Positions 1 to 7,494 of a stretch of 20,670 bases of DNA are shown piece by piece. The stretch is taken from NCBI GenBank assembly GCA_002369055.1, contig DFEL01000090.1, forward strand, positions 1 to 20,670, written 5' to 3'. The position numbers were made by a program, and so were the translations under genes. How positions within the stretch are numbered: the stretch's first letter is position 1; the number at the start of each line of letters is the position of its first letter. Below the pieces are notes generated by a model that saw nothing but the letters and a program-made list of their open reading frames with translations, had not been told where the DNA came from and made no database searches. This DNA is from Cyanobacteria bacterium UBA3803. Lineage in GTDB: Bacteria; Cyanobacteriota; Vampirovibrionia; Gastranaerophilales; Gastranaerophilaceae.

Positions 1-41
1 CATTGACTTACAAATTTTTGTGTAATAACATTAAAAAACTT

Positions 42-680
42 ATGAAAAGTATATATATCTTATTGTCTATAATAATACTTAACACACTAATTTTGCAATC
101 CTCATTTGCAGATGCAAGTATTGTGCAAGCAAATAACGATTTGAAAAAAGAAATTTGTAATAATACAGAAAATACTGTTGATTTTTCAAAAATGAGATTT
201 AACGAAAATGAAAATCCTGTAACGTACAAATATTTTACCGACTATGCGGACTTGCTAAGAAAAAATATTAATTTTAATAAATTCTATTTCTTTGGATATA
301 GACCTTTCAATGATTGGTATATGAGTTATCATTATAAATTACATAAAGACGGTACTATTTCCGATTTAAAACCTACTTTGGAAAATTCTCCTCGTGGAGG
401 CAAACCCATAAATAAATATTATGAAAATATTATACAAACTGTTTTGCCGCCACCTTTTCCTGATAATATCGAAATTGGTGATGTGGATGTAATATTAATA
501 GTTTCAACAGAAACAAAAACTAAAACTGAAATTTTATTTTTAAAACTAAGCGGTATCTATCAAGGTAATACAGTGATAATGCGTATATATAAAAAATCCT
601 GGGACAGTGTTATAAGAGGAAATTATAACTATTTACGATATGGATACTGGCAATATAATAAAGATGTTATAATCGATTAA
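42..680 (+). CDS. Secreted protein with TonB/TolA C-terminal-like domain
   Basis: A 212-residue protein if started at the ATG at 42. The open frame reaches back to a TTG at 3, but residues 1-24 from the ATG form a clean signal peptide (MKS, then a long Ile/Leu core ending SSFADA), so the ATG is preferred. Residues about 64-156 follow the outline of a TonB/TolA C-terminal domain: a Tyr-rich first helix, a strand ending in KDGTISDLK, a Gly/Pro turn (SPRGGKPIN), a helix, then VLPPPFP and a strand. Unlike TonB, it lacks a long Pro-rich linker and its only hydrophobic segment looks cleavable, so it is probably exported rather than an ExbBD-coupled transducer. The C-terminal 50 residues are Tyr-rich and unrecognised. 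The domain call rests on pattern only; the coding call is firm. Confidence 0.6.
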   Translation: MKSIYILLSIIILNTLILQSSFADASIVQANNDLKKEICNNTENTVDFSKMRFNENENPVTYKYFTDYADLLRKNINFNKFYFFGYRPFNDWYMSYHYKLHKDGTISDLKPTLENSPRGGKPINKYYENIIQTVLPPPFPDNIEIGDVDVILIVSTETKTKTEILFLKLSGIYQGNTVIMRIYKKSWDSVIRGNYNYLRYGYWQYNKDVIID

Positions 681-706
681 AGGCACTAATTTGTATTAAA
701 ACTTAA

Positions 707-736
707 TATTTTGTCCGTGATAACACGGACAAAATA
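707..736. repeat. Perfect 13-bp inverted repeat with ATAA loop
   Basis: TATTTTGTCCGTG at 707-719 is the exact reverse complement of 724-736, with a 4-base loop. The core GTCCGTG/CACGGAC is GC-rich. The flanks run T-stem-A, the reverse of a normal terminator, so neither strand has a U-tract after the stem. It may be an atypical transcript end for the gene ending at 680, an operator, or an mRNA-protecting hairpin. Confidence 0.7.
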
Positions 737-789
737 CCTATAAAAAAATGATATGCTTTTATTTGTTGATTTTAACAAAGGAGAATTTT

Positions 790-980
790 ATGACGAAAAC
801 AGATGAAAGCACATTACAAATTCACAGACACGCAAACGATTACAGAGATTTATGCAATTTTTAAATGAATATCAAGCAAAAGAATTGGCATTGCAAGGTA
901 ATTTAGTTAAAGTTTCATCTTACACCAGAGCAGACGGAACGCACGTAGACGGTTATTACAGAAGATTATCTCATAGTTAA
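790..980 (+). pseudogene. Short YTRxDGT-motif protein split by a one-base shift
   Basis: AAAGGAG lies 6 bases before the ATG at 790. That frame stops at 862-864 after 24 codons, right after a run of five T (858-862). The -1 frame is open from 852 to 980 and encodes NLVKVSSYTRADGTHVDGYYRR near its end, which resembles a tyrosine/arginine motif (YTRxDGTxVxxYxR) seen in many small bacterial and phage proteins. One extra T in the run would give a continuous 63-residue protein in which the two halves join smoothly (CNF then LNEYQAKELA). Either a base was lost in the strain or assembly, or the second half starts on its own at the ATG at 852. Function unknown. Confidence 0.55.
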
Positions 981-1018
981 TAATAATAAAAGAATGTTAT
1001 GAGGTAAATTTATTATTG

Positions 1019-1336
1019 TTACTCAGGCAAATATTTTGTCCAATGCTCGTCTAAATCTTTCAAAAATTTGTGAGCGTCCAAAACATCATCTTTTGATATT
1101 GGAGGCAAATCTTCTATCATTCTTAATGGAGTTTTTTCACGGTCAAAAAATTCTGCGTTGAGATTTTTTGTACATAAAAAAGATACCCCAAAATCTTTTC
1201 CACATCGGTTGCAGTGCAAATTTATAACGAGAACTTCGCTCTCTTTTCTAAGAATTGTTATTGAATTTTCATCAAAATCACTCTTGCAACGAGAACAACA
1301 CAAATTTTTAAACATTACGTCAATTTTATTAACCAT
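1019..1336 (-). CDS. Small zinc-ribbon protein, function unknown
   Basis: A 105-residue protein, or 98 residues from the internal ATG at 1315. Two CxxC knuckles at about C14/C17 and C42/C45 make a four-cysteine zinc ribbon; the second reads HCNRCGKDFG. The C-terminal half is acidic and charged with no recognised domain. No Shine-Dalgarno precedes either ATG. TACAAT-like and TATAAT-like elements lie 2-13 bases upstream of the first ATG, so the message may be leaderless or start at the second ATG. It stands alone, opposite in direction to its neighbours. The coding call is supported by the paired knuckles; the role is unknown. Confidence 0.65.
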   Translation of the reverse strand: MVNKIDVMFKNLCCSRCKSDFDENSITILRKESEVLVINLHCNRCGKDFGVSFLCTKNLNAEFFDREKTPLRMIEDLPPISKDDVLDAHKFLKDLDEHWTKYLPE

Positions 1337-1424
1337 AATTATAATTGTACATCAAACAATTTAGTTTCAAGAATTTCAAATAGTGGAATATAGTATAAGG
1401 TCAATTAATCAAAGGAGCAATATT

Positions 1425-1520
1425 ATGTTCACACTTTCTGTTGTATCTTTCGGATTTATTGTCTATGCTGCCTGCGTAATTATTCCAAGCATTGTAGATG
1501 AATTGGTAAACTCTCATTAA
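1425..1520 (+). CDS. 31-residue single-span membrane peptide
   Basis: A strong AAAGGAG (1411-1417) sits 7 bases before the ATG. The product is nearly all one hydrophobic segment (FTLSVVSFGFIVYAACVIIP) followed by a short acidic tail, SIVDELVNSH. It ends 23 bases before rsmH. The good ribosome site and membrane-like composition support a real small gene. Possible roles (regulatory membrane peptide, toxin-like peptide, assembly partner of the division genes downstream) cannot be told apart here. Confidence 0.6.
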   Translation: MFTLSVVSFGFIVYAACVIIPSIVDELVNSH

Positions 1521-1528
1521 TGTATTTG

Positions 1529-1537
1529 TGCTAAAAT
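1529..1537 (+). promoter_or_regulatory. Extended -10 promoter for rsmH
   Basis: TGC-TAAAAT is an extended -10 element ending 6 bases before the rsmH ATG at 1544. Transcription would start at or next to the A of that ATG, giving a leaderless message. This fits the absence of any Shine-Dalgarno. No good -35 was found at normal spacing. Confidence 0.4.
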
Positions 1538-1543
1538 TCCTAT

Positions 1544-2476
1544 ATGGAATTTAAACACTATACAGTAATGAAACACGAAGCCGTTGACGTATTAAACTGC
1601 CAAGACGGACTTATATATGTAGACGCAACGCTTGGTGGCGGTGGTCATAGTGAACTTATTTTGCAAAAAATTCAACCGTCAGGAAGATTAATCTCCTTTG
1701 ACGTTGATGAAGATGCAATAAATTATTCTAAAGAACGATTAAAAGATTACAAAAACTTAACAATAGTACAAGACTCCTACACAAATATTAAGAAAGTGTT
1801 ACAAAGTTTAAATATAAAGAAGATAACAGGTGGTATACTCTTTGATTTAGGGGCTTCTTACCATCAACTTACCAAACAGGAAAGAGGTTTTTCGTTCACA
1901 AAAGATGCACCTTTAGATATGAGATTCAATCAGGAAGCAGATTTTAGTGCTTATGATGTCGTAAATACCTATAATGAAGCGGATTTAGTGCGTATTTTTA
2001 GCGAGTACGGAGAAGAACATTTTTCAAAAAGAATAGCAAAAGCCATTGTAACTCAAAGACATGTCACACCAATAAAAACAACCCTTCAACTTGCTAAAAT
2101 AATTGCTAATGCCACACCTTCGCAAAAAAGCCGAATACATCCTGCAACACGAGTTTTTCAGGCTATAAGAATAGAAGTAAATCAAGAATTAAAAAATATT
2201 AAAAATACGTTAAATGATGTGTTGGATTTATTAGGATATGGTGCTATAATAAGTGTAATAAGTTTTCATTCACTTGAAGACAGAATTGTAAAAGAGCAAT
2301 TTAAGTATCATTCGGCTACATGCCATTGTCCGAAAGAACAATTGATTTGCACATGTGAACCGCCAAAACTTGAATTGATTTACAAAAAACCAATCACAGC
2401 AAGTGAAAGAGAACTAAAAGAAAACCCACCTTCTCGAAGTGCAAAACTGAGAGCAGCAAAGTTCATAGAAAAATAA
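1544..2476 (+). CDS. rsmH: 16S rRNA (cytosine(1402)-N(4))-methyltransferase RsmH
   Basis: RsmH (MraW) N4-methylates C1402 in the ribosomal P site using S-adenosylmethionine. At 310 residues it has family length and all main motifs: HYTVMKHEAVDVL at the N-terminus, the SAM loop DATLGGGGHS (27-36), DLGASYHQL (101-109; DLGVSSxQL is usual), PLDMRF (123-128), HPATRVFQAIRI (199-210), ISFHSLEDRIVK (239-250) and the C-terminal NPPSRSAKLRAA (294-305). The CxC pairs at 260-271 are common in the family. The ATG at 1544 is chosen because it keeps the conserved N-terminus; it has no ribosome site and may be leaderless. It heads a division/cell-wall cluster as in many bacteria, here without mraZ. Confidence 0.96.
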   Translation: MEFKHYTVMKHEAVDVLNCQDGLIYVDATLGGGGHSELILQKIQPSGRLISFDVDEDAINYSKERLKDYKNLTIVQDSYTNIKKVLQSLNIKKITGGILFDLGASYHQLTKQERGFSFTKDAPLDMRFNQEADFSAYDVVNTYNEADLVRIFSEYGEEHFSKRIAKAIVTQRHVTPIKTTLQLAKIIANATPSQKSRIHPATRVFQAIRIEVNQELKNIKNTLNDVLDLLGYGAIISVISFHSLEDRIVKEQFKYHSATCHCPKEQLICTCEPPKLELIYKKPITASERELKENPPSRSAKLRAAKFIEK

Positions 2477-2487
2477 AAGGTGGGGAT

Positions 2488-2544
2488 ATGCGTATTTTAA
2501 TCTCGGGTAGGAAAAGAAGTTGCAACAAGAACTGCTACATTTAA
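2488..2544 (+). CDS. 18-codon ORF with strong RBS overlapping the ftsL-like start
   Basis: AAAAGGTGGGG lies just before the ATG at 2488. The frame encodes a short basic peptide beginning MRILISGRKR and stops at 2544, 25 bases inside the next gene. It could be a leader peptide that couples translation to the FtsL-like protein. It could also be the true start of that protein: one extra A in the run at 2512-2515 would fuse MRILISGRKKK to LQQELLHL. Only the ORF and its ribosome site are seen directly. Confidence 0.35.
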   Translation: MRILISGRKRSCNKNCYI

Positions 2545-2972
2545 CATATAACGAATTTAATGAACTTGAAAGCTATGAGTTTGTACTTCCTCAAGATACG
2601 GTTATCGAAGGCGTATTTGAACAAGAGGATAACGAAAAACAAATGGCTATCAGAAAATTAAACTTTACACTGTGCATGTTACTTATTGTATTGATTGCAG
2701 TAACAACAATAAGTTATTATTTTGCAAGTGCAACAGAAATGACTTTGAATGACATAAGCAGACAAACAACTGTGTTTAACGATGAAAATATTGAATTAGA
2801 AAACCAATTAGACAAACTAAAATCATTTAACAATGTTGACAAGTCAATGCAAAAAACAAATTTCTTAACTAAGGCAAAGCAAGTTATAGAAGTTGAAGAA
2901 GTTAATTCTAGTAGTATTGCAAAAAACACAATTGATAACAGAAAAGTTTTTAATTGGTCTATCGGTTATTAA
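2520..2972 (+). CDS. ftsL: FtsL-like bitopic division protein
   Basis: A 150-residue protein with a charged cytoplasmic N-terminus (1-45), one membrane segment (about 48-69, LCMLLIVLIAVTTISYYF) and a heptad-like coiled coil (about 75-105). That is the FtsL/DivIC plan. FtsL bridges FtsB/FtsQ to the septal polymerase at the division site. Identification leans on the slot between rsmH and a class B PBP, since FtsL sequences are very divergent. The start is a TTG preceded by AGGA; an in-frame stop at 2508-2510 rules out anything earlier in this frame. The 45-residue cytoplasmic arm is on the long side. The upstream ATG at 2488 in another frame may be the real start. Confidence 0.75.
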   Translation: MQQELLHLTYNEFNELESYEFVLPQDTVIEGVFEQEDNEKQMAIRKLNFTLCMLLIVLIAVTTISYYFASATEMTLNDISRQTTVFNDENIELENQLDKLKSFNNVDKSMQKTNFLTKAKQVIEVEEVNSSSIAKNTIDNRKVFNWSIGY

Positions 2973-3042
2973 ACGGTAAATTTTAATTAACATTGCTGAT
3001 TTTAATTGTCCTTGTGATACAATAATTACAGGGTTAGTTGTC

Positions 3043-4770
3043 GTGAGAAGAACAAACAGAGAAGAAAAATTTAAAGATTTTGATAAACGCTTAGGCTGCT
3101 GGCAAATAGCGTTTGCTTTGTTTGCGATATCACTTATAATACATTTATTTTTTATACAAATAATTGATATAAAAAAATTAAGAATAAAAGCAAAAAAACA
3201 AAGAAGTGCCCAAACATTTGTTCTTCGTGGTGATATTTATGACAGAAACGGTATAAAACTTGCATCAGACAAAGTACTTTTTGATATTTATGCTAGAACA
3301 CCGGATTATGAGCACACGCCGGAAGAGCTTGCAAATATGCTTGCACCAATATTAAAAATACCTAAATCAACTCTTGTACAAAAGTTAAGAAAAAAAGATA
3401 TAATGATATCTCTCAAAAAGAATGTTGACAGATTTACCAGAGATGAAATAGCAAAATTACACTTAAGAGAAATACCAATGGATAAAAAAAGTATCAGAGT
3501 ATATCCTCAAGGTGCTTTAGCCGCACACGTACTCGGATATTATAATTTTGATGCTGATATTTCCTCAGGTGTAGAACAAACAGCAAAAGATAAATTAGAA
3601 TTTGTTGAACATAATGTTCAATTAGAGAAAACACCCAGAGGAGATATCATATACGATTTTGGAACTGATCCTTTATCAACCACAAGACCCGTAAAAGGTA
3701 AAAATGTAACATTAACAATTGATACGGCAATTCAACATGTTTGCGAAAAAGAATTGTACAAAATGATACATAAAACAAAAGCATTAAGAGGTACTGTTAT
3801 TGTTGAAAACCCGAGAAATGGTGAAATTTTGGCTTATGCGGTCTATCCGTACTATGATCCGAATAATTTTAAAACTGCAACATATAATCAAATAAAAAAT
3901 TGGACATTAACAGATGTATTTCCTCCCGGTTCAACATTCAAAGTAATAACAGTAGCATCTGCAATGGATTTAGGCAAAATTAACCAGTATACAAAAATTA
4001 ACGATACAGGTAAAATTAAAGTAGGCTGGTGGGACATTGAAAATTACGATTATCATACAAGACCAAATCCGGGTATGATTTCATTAGAGTATTTATTTGA
4101 ACATTCAAGTAATGTTGCCTCTGTAAAAATTGCTCAAATGATGACGGCAAAAGAATTTTATGACGTACTTAAAAAATTTGGATTTGGAAATAAGACAGGA
4201 ATTGACTTACCCGGAGAATCTAAAGGTTTAATCAAATCACCTAACAAGTGGGATACATCAGACCAGGCTACAATGGGCTATGGATACGGAACCTCAGTAA
4301 CAGCAATACAGATGATTACAGCTGTTTCAGCACTGGCAAATAATGGTGTCATAGTTACTCCTCACGTAATTAAGTATTCTCAAGAAGAAATAGCAAACAA
4401 CAAAATTCAACAACGACAAGTATTAAAACCTGAAACAGCAAAAGCAGTTACACAAATATTAACTAACAGTATTAACAAAAGTAAATCTCAAATAAAAATG
4501 GACAGATACAATATTGCGGCAAAAACAGGTACGTCTAAAAAGCTTAAAGAAGACGGCAGCGGATATTCAAATAAATATTACACATCAATTGTCGGTTATA
4601 TGCCATCATCAGATCCTCAAGTTTTGATTTATGTAATGGTTGACTCCGCACAAGGCGGAAATGTCTGGGGTAGCACGATTGCTGCACCTATTTTTAAAGA
4701 AATATCCTCTCAAGTCGCAAGAATTATGAATTTAAAACCTGATAAAAATTTTACTGAAGAAAAAGAATAA
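3043..4770 (+). CDS. ftsI: Class B penicillin-binding protein, FtsI/PBP2 type
   Basis: A peptidoglycan DD-transpeptidase of 575 residues that cross-links strands at the septum beside FtsL and an FtsW polymerase. It has a short cytoplasmic N-terminus, one membrane helix (about 20-42), a dimerisation domain with RGDIYDRNG (62-70) and a transpeptidase domain. The catalytic motifs are STFK with Ser297, SSN (355-357) and KTG (494-496). There are no C-terminal PASTA repeats. The start is GTG with AGGG 9 bases upstream; TACAAT at 3018-3023 may be a weak internal -10. It follows ftsL by 70 bases and precedes murE by 14, the classical dcw order. A side-wall PBP2 is the alternative, but the neighbours favour the septal enzyme. 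Confidence 0.93.
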   Translation: MRRTNREEKFKDFDKRLGCWQIAFALFAISLIIHLFFIQIIDIKKLRIKAKKQRSAQTFVLRGDIYDRNGIKLASDKVLFDIYARTPDYEHTPEELANMLAPILKIPKSTLVQKLRKKDIMISLKKNVDRFTRDEIAKLHLREIPMDKKSIRVYPQGALAAHVLGYYNFDADISSGVEQTAKDKLEFVEHNVQLEKTPRGDIIYDFGTDPLSTTRPVKGKNVTLTIDTAIQHVCEKELYKMIHKTKALRGTVIVENPRNGEILAYAVYPYYDPNNFKTATYNQIKNWTLTDVFPPGSTFKVITVASAMDLGKINQYTKINDTGKIKVGWWDIENYDYHTRPNPGMISLEYLFEHSSNVASVKIAQMMTAKEFYDVLKKFGFGNKTGIDLPGESKGLIKSPNKWDTSDQATMGYGYGTSVTAIQMITAVSALANNGVIVTPHVIKYSQEEIANNKIQQRQVLKPETAKAVTQILTNSINKSKSQIKMDRYNIAAKTGTSKKLKEDGSGYSNKYYTSIVGYMPSSDPQVLIYVMVDSAQGGNVWGSTIAAPIFKEISSQVARIMNLKPDKNFTEEKE

Positions 4771-4784
4771 AGGAGCATTAATAT

Positions 4785-6251
4785 ATGATAACAATGGAAC
4801 TGGATGAACTTTTTAAAGATATCGAATGTGAAAAAATAAATTACAAAAACGCAGAAGTTACAGGGATTTCATATAATTCAAAAACAACAGATGAAGGTAA
4901 TATTTTTATTTGTTTGGTTGGAGAAAATACAGACGGACACGAATACGTAAAAGCGGCAGAAAAAAGAGGTGCTGTTGCAATAGTTGCAGAACATCAGGTT
5001 GAAACCGAATTACCTCAAATCATTGTTAAATCTACACGTCACCAAATTGCTGACATCGCTGATAAATTTTATGGTTCGCCATCAAAATCAATTAATTTAA
5101 TCGGAATTACCGGAACAAACGGCAAAACTACTGTTACTCACCTAATTCAAAAGATTTTTGAATACGAACACAAAAGATGTGCTTTGATTGGAACTCTTGG
5201 ATACAAATTAAATTCAAAGGATTTTTACAGAGAAGCAAAATTTACAACACCGCAAGCACCTGAGTCGCAAAGATTATTACATCAAATTAAATTTGAAAAT
5301 CATATTGATAATGTTGCAATGGAAGTAAGTTCTCATTCTCTGGAACAAAGACGAGTAGGCAATTGCCAATTTAAAGGTGCTGTTTTGACTAATTTAACAC
5401 AAGACCATCTGGATTATCATATTACAATGGACAATTATTTTGAAGCAAAATCAATATTATTTAAAGGGCTTAAAGATGGCAATTTTGCAGTAATTAATGC
5501 TGATGACGAATATGCAAAAAGATTTTTAGACATTATTCCAAAAGGTGTAAAAGTATATGGCTATGGAATAAAAAAACCAACCGATGTTGTTGCTGAAGGA
5601 ATAGAATTTACACCTGACGGTGCAAGATTTATACTAAAAACAAACAAAGAAAAAATTAACGTATCACTTAGCATGAACGGAATGTTTAGCGTATATAATG
5701 TATTAGCAGCACTTACAGTCGCATACGCTCATAATTTGGATTTAAAATCTTGTGTAAAAGCACTTGAAGACGTAAAAGGAGTTGCCGGAAGATTTGAAAT
5801 AGTACATAAACAGCCAATGGTAATAGTTGATTATGCCCATACACCTGACGGATTAGAAAATGTACTAAAAGCCGGCAGAGAAATTGCCCCTCAAGGCAGT
5901 AAATTGATATGCCTGTTCGGGTGCGGTGGTGACAGAGATGCAACAAAACGTCCAAAAATGGGTGCAATTGCAGAACAATATGCGGATAAAGTTGTAGTTA
6001 CAAGCGATAACCCGAGAAGTGAAAATCCGGAACAAATTATTTCCGATATTATGACAGGTTTTAAATCAGTTGACTCGGATAAAGTAATTGTTGAAAGCGA
6101 TAGAGGGAAAGCAATAGAAATGCTAAAAAGTCTTGCTGATAAAAATGATATCGTTATAGTTGCAGGTAAAGGACACGAAGATTATCAAATTTTAAAAGAC
6201 AAAACTATACATTTTGACGACAGAGAAGAAGTTAAAAAGGTATTCGGATAA
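4785..6251 (+). CDS. murE: UDP-MurNAc-tripeptide synthetase MurE, meso-DAP type
   Basis: Adds the third stem-peptide residue to UDP-MurNAc-L-Ala-D-Glu in the cytoplasm with ATP. At 488 residues it has family length. Visible motifs are the P-loop GITGTNGKTT (107-116), TTP (154-156), EVSSHSLEQ (180-188), Lys222 in the position carbamylated in Mur ligases, VDYAHTPDGL (348-357), DNPR (408-411) and GKGHE (461-465). DNPR with the following SE is the signature of meso-diaminopimelate enzymes rather than lysine ones, so the organism should have DAP peptidoglycan. AAAGGAG sits 9 bases before the ATG. The stop overlaps the next start by one base (TAATG), so translation of the next gene is probably coupled. 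Confidence 0.97.
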   Translation: MITMELDELFKDIECEKINYKNAEVTGISYNSKTTDEGNIFICLVGENTDGHEYVKAAEKRGAVAIVAEHQVETELPQIIVKSTRHQIADIADKFYGSPSKSINLIGITGTNGKTTVTHLIQKIFEYEHKRCALIGTLGYKLNSKDFYREAKFTTPQAPESQRLLHQIKFENHIDNVAMEVSSHSLEQRRVGNCQFKGAVLTNLTQDHLDYHITMDNYFEAKSILFKGLKDGNFAVINADDEYAKRFLDIIPKGVKVYGYGIKKPTDVVAEGIEFTPDGARFILKTNKEKINVSLSMNGMFSVYNVLAALTVAYAHNLDLKSCVKALEDVKGVAGRFEIVHKQPMVIVDYAHTPDGLENVLKAGREIAPQGSKLICLFGCGGDRDATKRPKMGAIAEQYADKVVVTSDNPRSENPEQIISDIMTGFKSVDSDKVIVESDRGKAIEMLKSLADKNDIVIVAGKGHEDYQILKDKTIHFDDREEVKKVFG

Positions 6252-7207
6252 TGTTTTTTGAAAATGTAAAAAAAAGCAGACTTTTAATAGAACAACATTT
6301 TCACGGTGCTTATGGTGTTGATTTTGCTTGTTGTGACGAGAAAGAAGTTTTAGAGTTATCAAAAACACTTTTAAAACACGGCATTGGGGGATTTTTCCCT
6401 ACTCTTGCAACCGATAGCATCAAAAATATAAAAAAACAAATAAAAATCTTTAAGTCTGCAAGCGAACATCAAACCTCAGATATGGCAAAAATTTTGGGTG
6501 TCCATTTAGAAGGTATTTTTCTAAATCCTGAAAAAAAAGGCATTCACGATGAAACTCAATTTTTAAAATTATCTGTTACTAATTTCAAAAAAATAGAAGA
6601 CAACTTCATTAAAATTGTAACTCTTGCACCTGAACTGGATAAAAATTTCAGATTAACAAAATATTTAAAATCAAAAGGAATAAAAGTTCAAGCAGGACAC
6701 TGTGTCGGAGGAGATTTAACTGAATGTGACGGTACAACCCACACATTCAATGCAATGAGCCCAATTTCTCACAGAGGAAAATCAACTGCTCTTTCTGCAT
6801 TAATTAATGATAATTTATACACTGAAATAATCGCAGACGGGATACATTTAAGCGATGATATTATTAATTTGATACTAAAAATAAAACCTGAAAATAAAAT
6901 CATTTTGGTTTCTGACTGTCTGCCGATTACAAAAAGCAAACATAAAGAAATGAAATTTTGCAATAAAACTATATTCTATGACGGTAAAAAAGCAACAGAT
7001 AAAAACGGTACACTTGCAGGTAGCACAACACTACTTGATAGCATAATTAAAAGACTATTAGATAATAATATAAACGCACTTAAATTTATTGAGAATGTTT
7101 ACAATTATCACAACATAGAAATTGAAGGTGCAGTTTGGTGGAATGACAAAAATCAAATTATAGCAGTCGAAAAGGATAACCAAGTTTTGTACAAAGAAAA
7201 GAGATAA
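6251..7207 (+). CDS. nagA: N-acetylglucosamine-6-phosphate deacetylase family, short form
   Basis: NagA converts GlcNAc-6-phosphate to glucosamine-6-phosphate, feeding amino sugar back to UDP-GlcNAc or glycolysis. The catalytic residues are in place: HFHG (16-19), HLEGIFLNPEKKG (85-97) with metal-binding Glu87, His150 in QAGH, THTFNAM (163-169) with His164, HRG (174-176), ADGIHL (195-200) with His199, the catalytic Asp222 in VSDC, and LAGSTTLLD (255-263). At 318 residues it lacks the roughly 50-residue N-terminal beta-sandwich strands of normal NagA (about 380) and starts inside the barrel. The murE stop overlaps its ATG, and this fixed start leaves no room for the missing part. Placement after murE suggests cell-wall recycling. 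Confidence 0.85.
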   Translation: MFFENVKKSRLLIEQHFHGAYGVDFACCDEKEVLELSKTLLKHGIGGFFPTLATDSIKNIKKQIKIFKSASEHQTSDMAKILGVHLEGIFLNPEKKGIHDETQFLKLSVTNFKKIEDNFIKIVTLAPELDKNFRLTKYLKSKGIKVQAGHCVGGDLTECDGTTHTFNAMSPISHRGKSTALSALINDNLYTEIIADGIHLSDDIINLILKIKPENKIILVSDCLPITKSKHKEMKFCNKTIFYDGKKATDKNGTLAGSTTLLDSIIKRLLDNNINALKFIENVYNYHNIEIEGAVWWNDKNQIIAVEKDNQVLYKEKR

Positions 7208-7209
7208 AT

Positions 7210-7440
7210 ATGGAAAACAACAACAATAACAAAATACAAAATGCAGTAAGCACAAAAAACATTCAAAAAAATACATATAGTAAAAAATATTACATAATGT
7301 TTTTTTCAATTATGATTGTGTCTTTTCTTTTTATATTTTGGATTTGTAATTATACGATTTTAAAAGAATTATTCCAAATAATTACTCTTATGGCACTATC
7401 CATAGCAATTGCAGAATATACAACAAGAAAATATCTGTAA
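7210..7440 (+). CDS. Small two-span membrane protein, unknown
   Basis: A 76-residue protein starting 2 bases after the NagA-like gene, so clearly in its operon. The N-terminal 25 residues are polar and Asn/Lys-rich. Two hydrophobic segments follow (about 28-46 and 54-69), then a basic tail, RKYL. A purine-rich stretch in the end of the previous gene can serve as ribosome site. It is the last gene before the terminator at 7445. No family is recognised. Confidence 0.6.
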   Translation: MENNNNNKIQNAVSTKNIQKNTYSKKYYIMFFSIMIVSFLFIFWICNYTILKELFQIITLMALSIAIAEYTTRKYL

Positions 7441-7444
7441 ATAT

Positions 7445-7486
7445 AAAAACAGGTCGACTGATAATATAATCAGTCGACCTGTTTTT
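7445..7486. terminator. Strong bidirectional rho-independent terminator
   Basis: AAAAACAGGTCGACTGA pairs exactly with TCAGTCGACCTGTTTTT around an 8-base AT loop. The 17-bp stem has A runs on one side and T runs on the other, so it terminates both the division operon on the plus strand and lysS, which ends at 7495 on the minus strand. Confidence 0.93.
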
Positions 7487-7494
7487 TAATTATG

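Noticed and set aside
3..41. TTG start at 3 for the first gene
   Set aside because: The ATG at 42 begins a clean signal peptide; the extra residues before it are polar and break that pattern.
5713..5967. Open frame on the minus strand inside murE
   Set aside because: Shadow of murE; no ribosome site and low-complexity Leu/His-rich translation.
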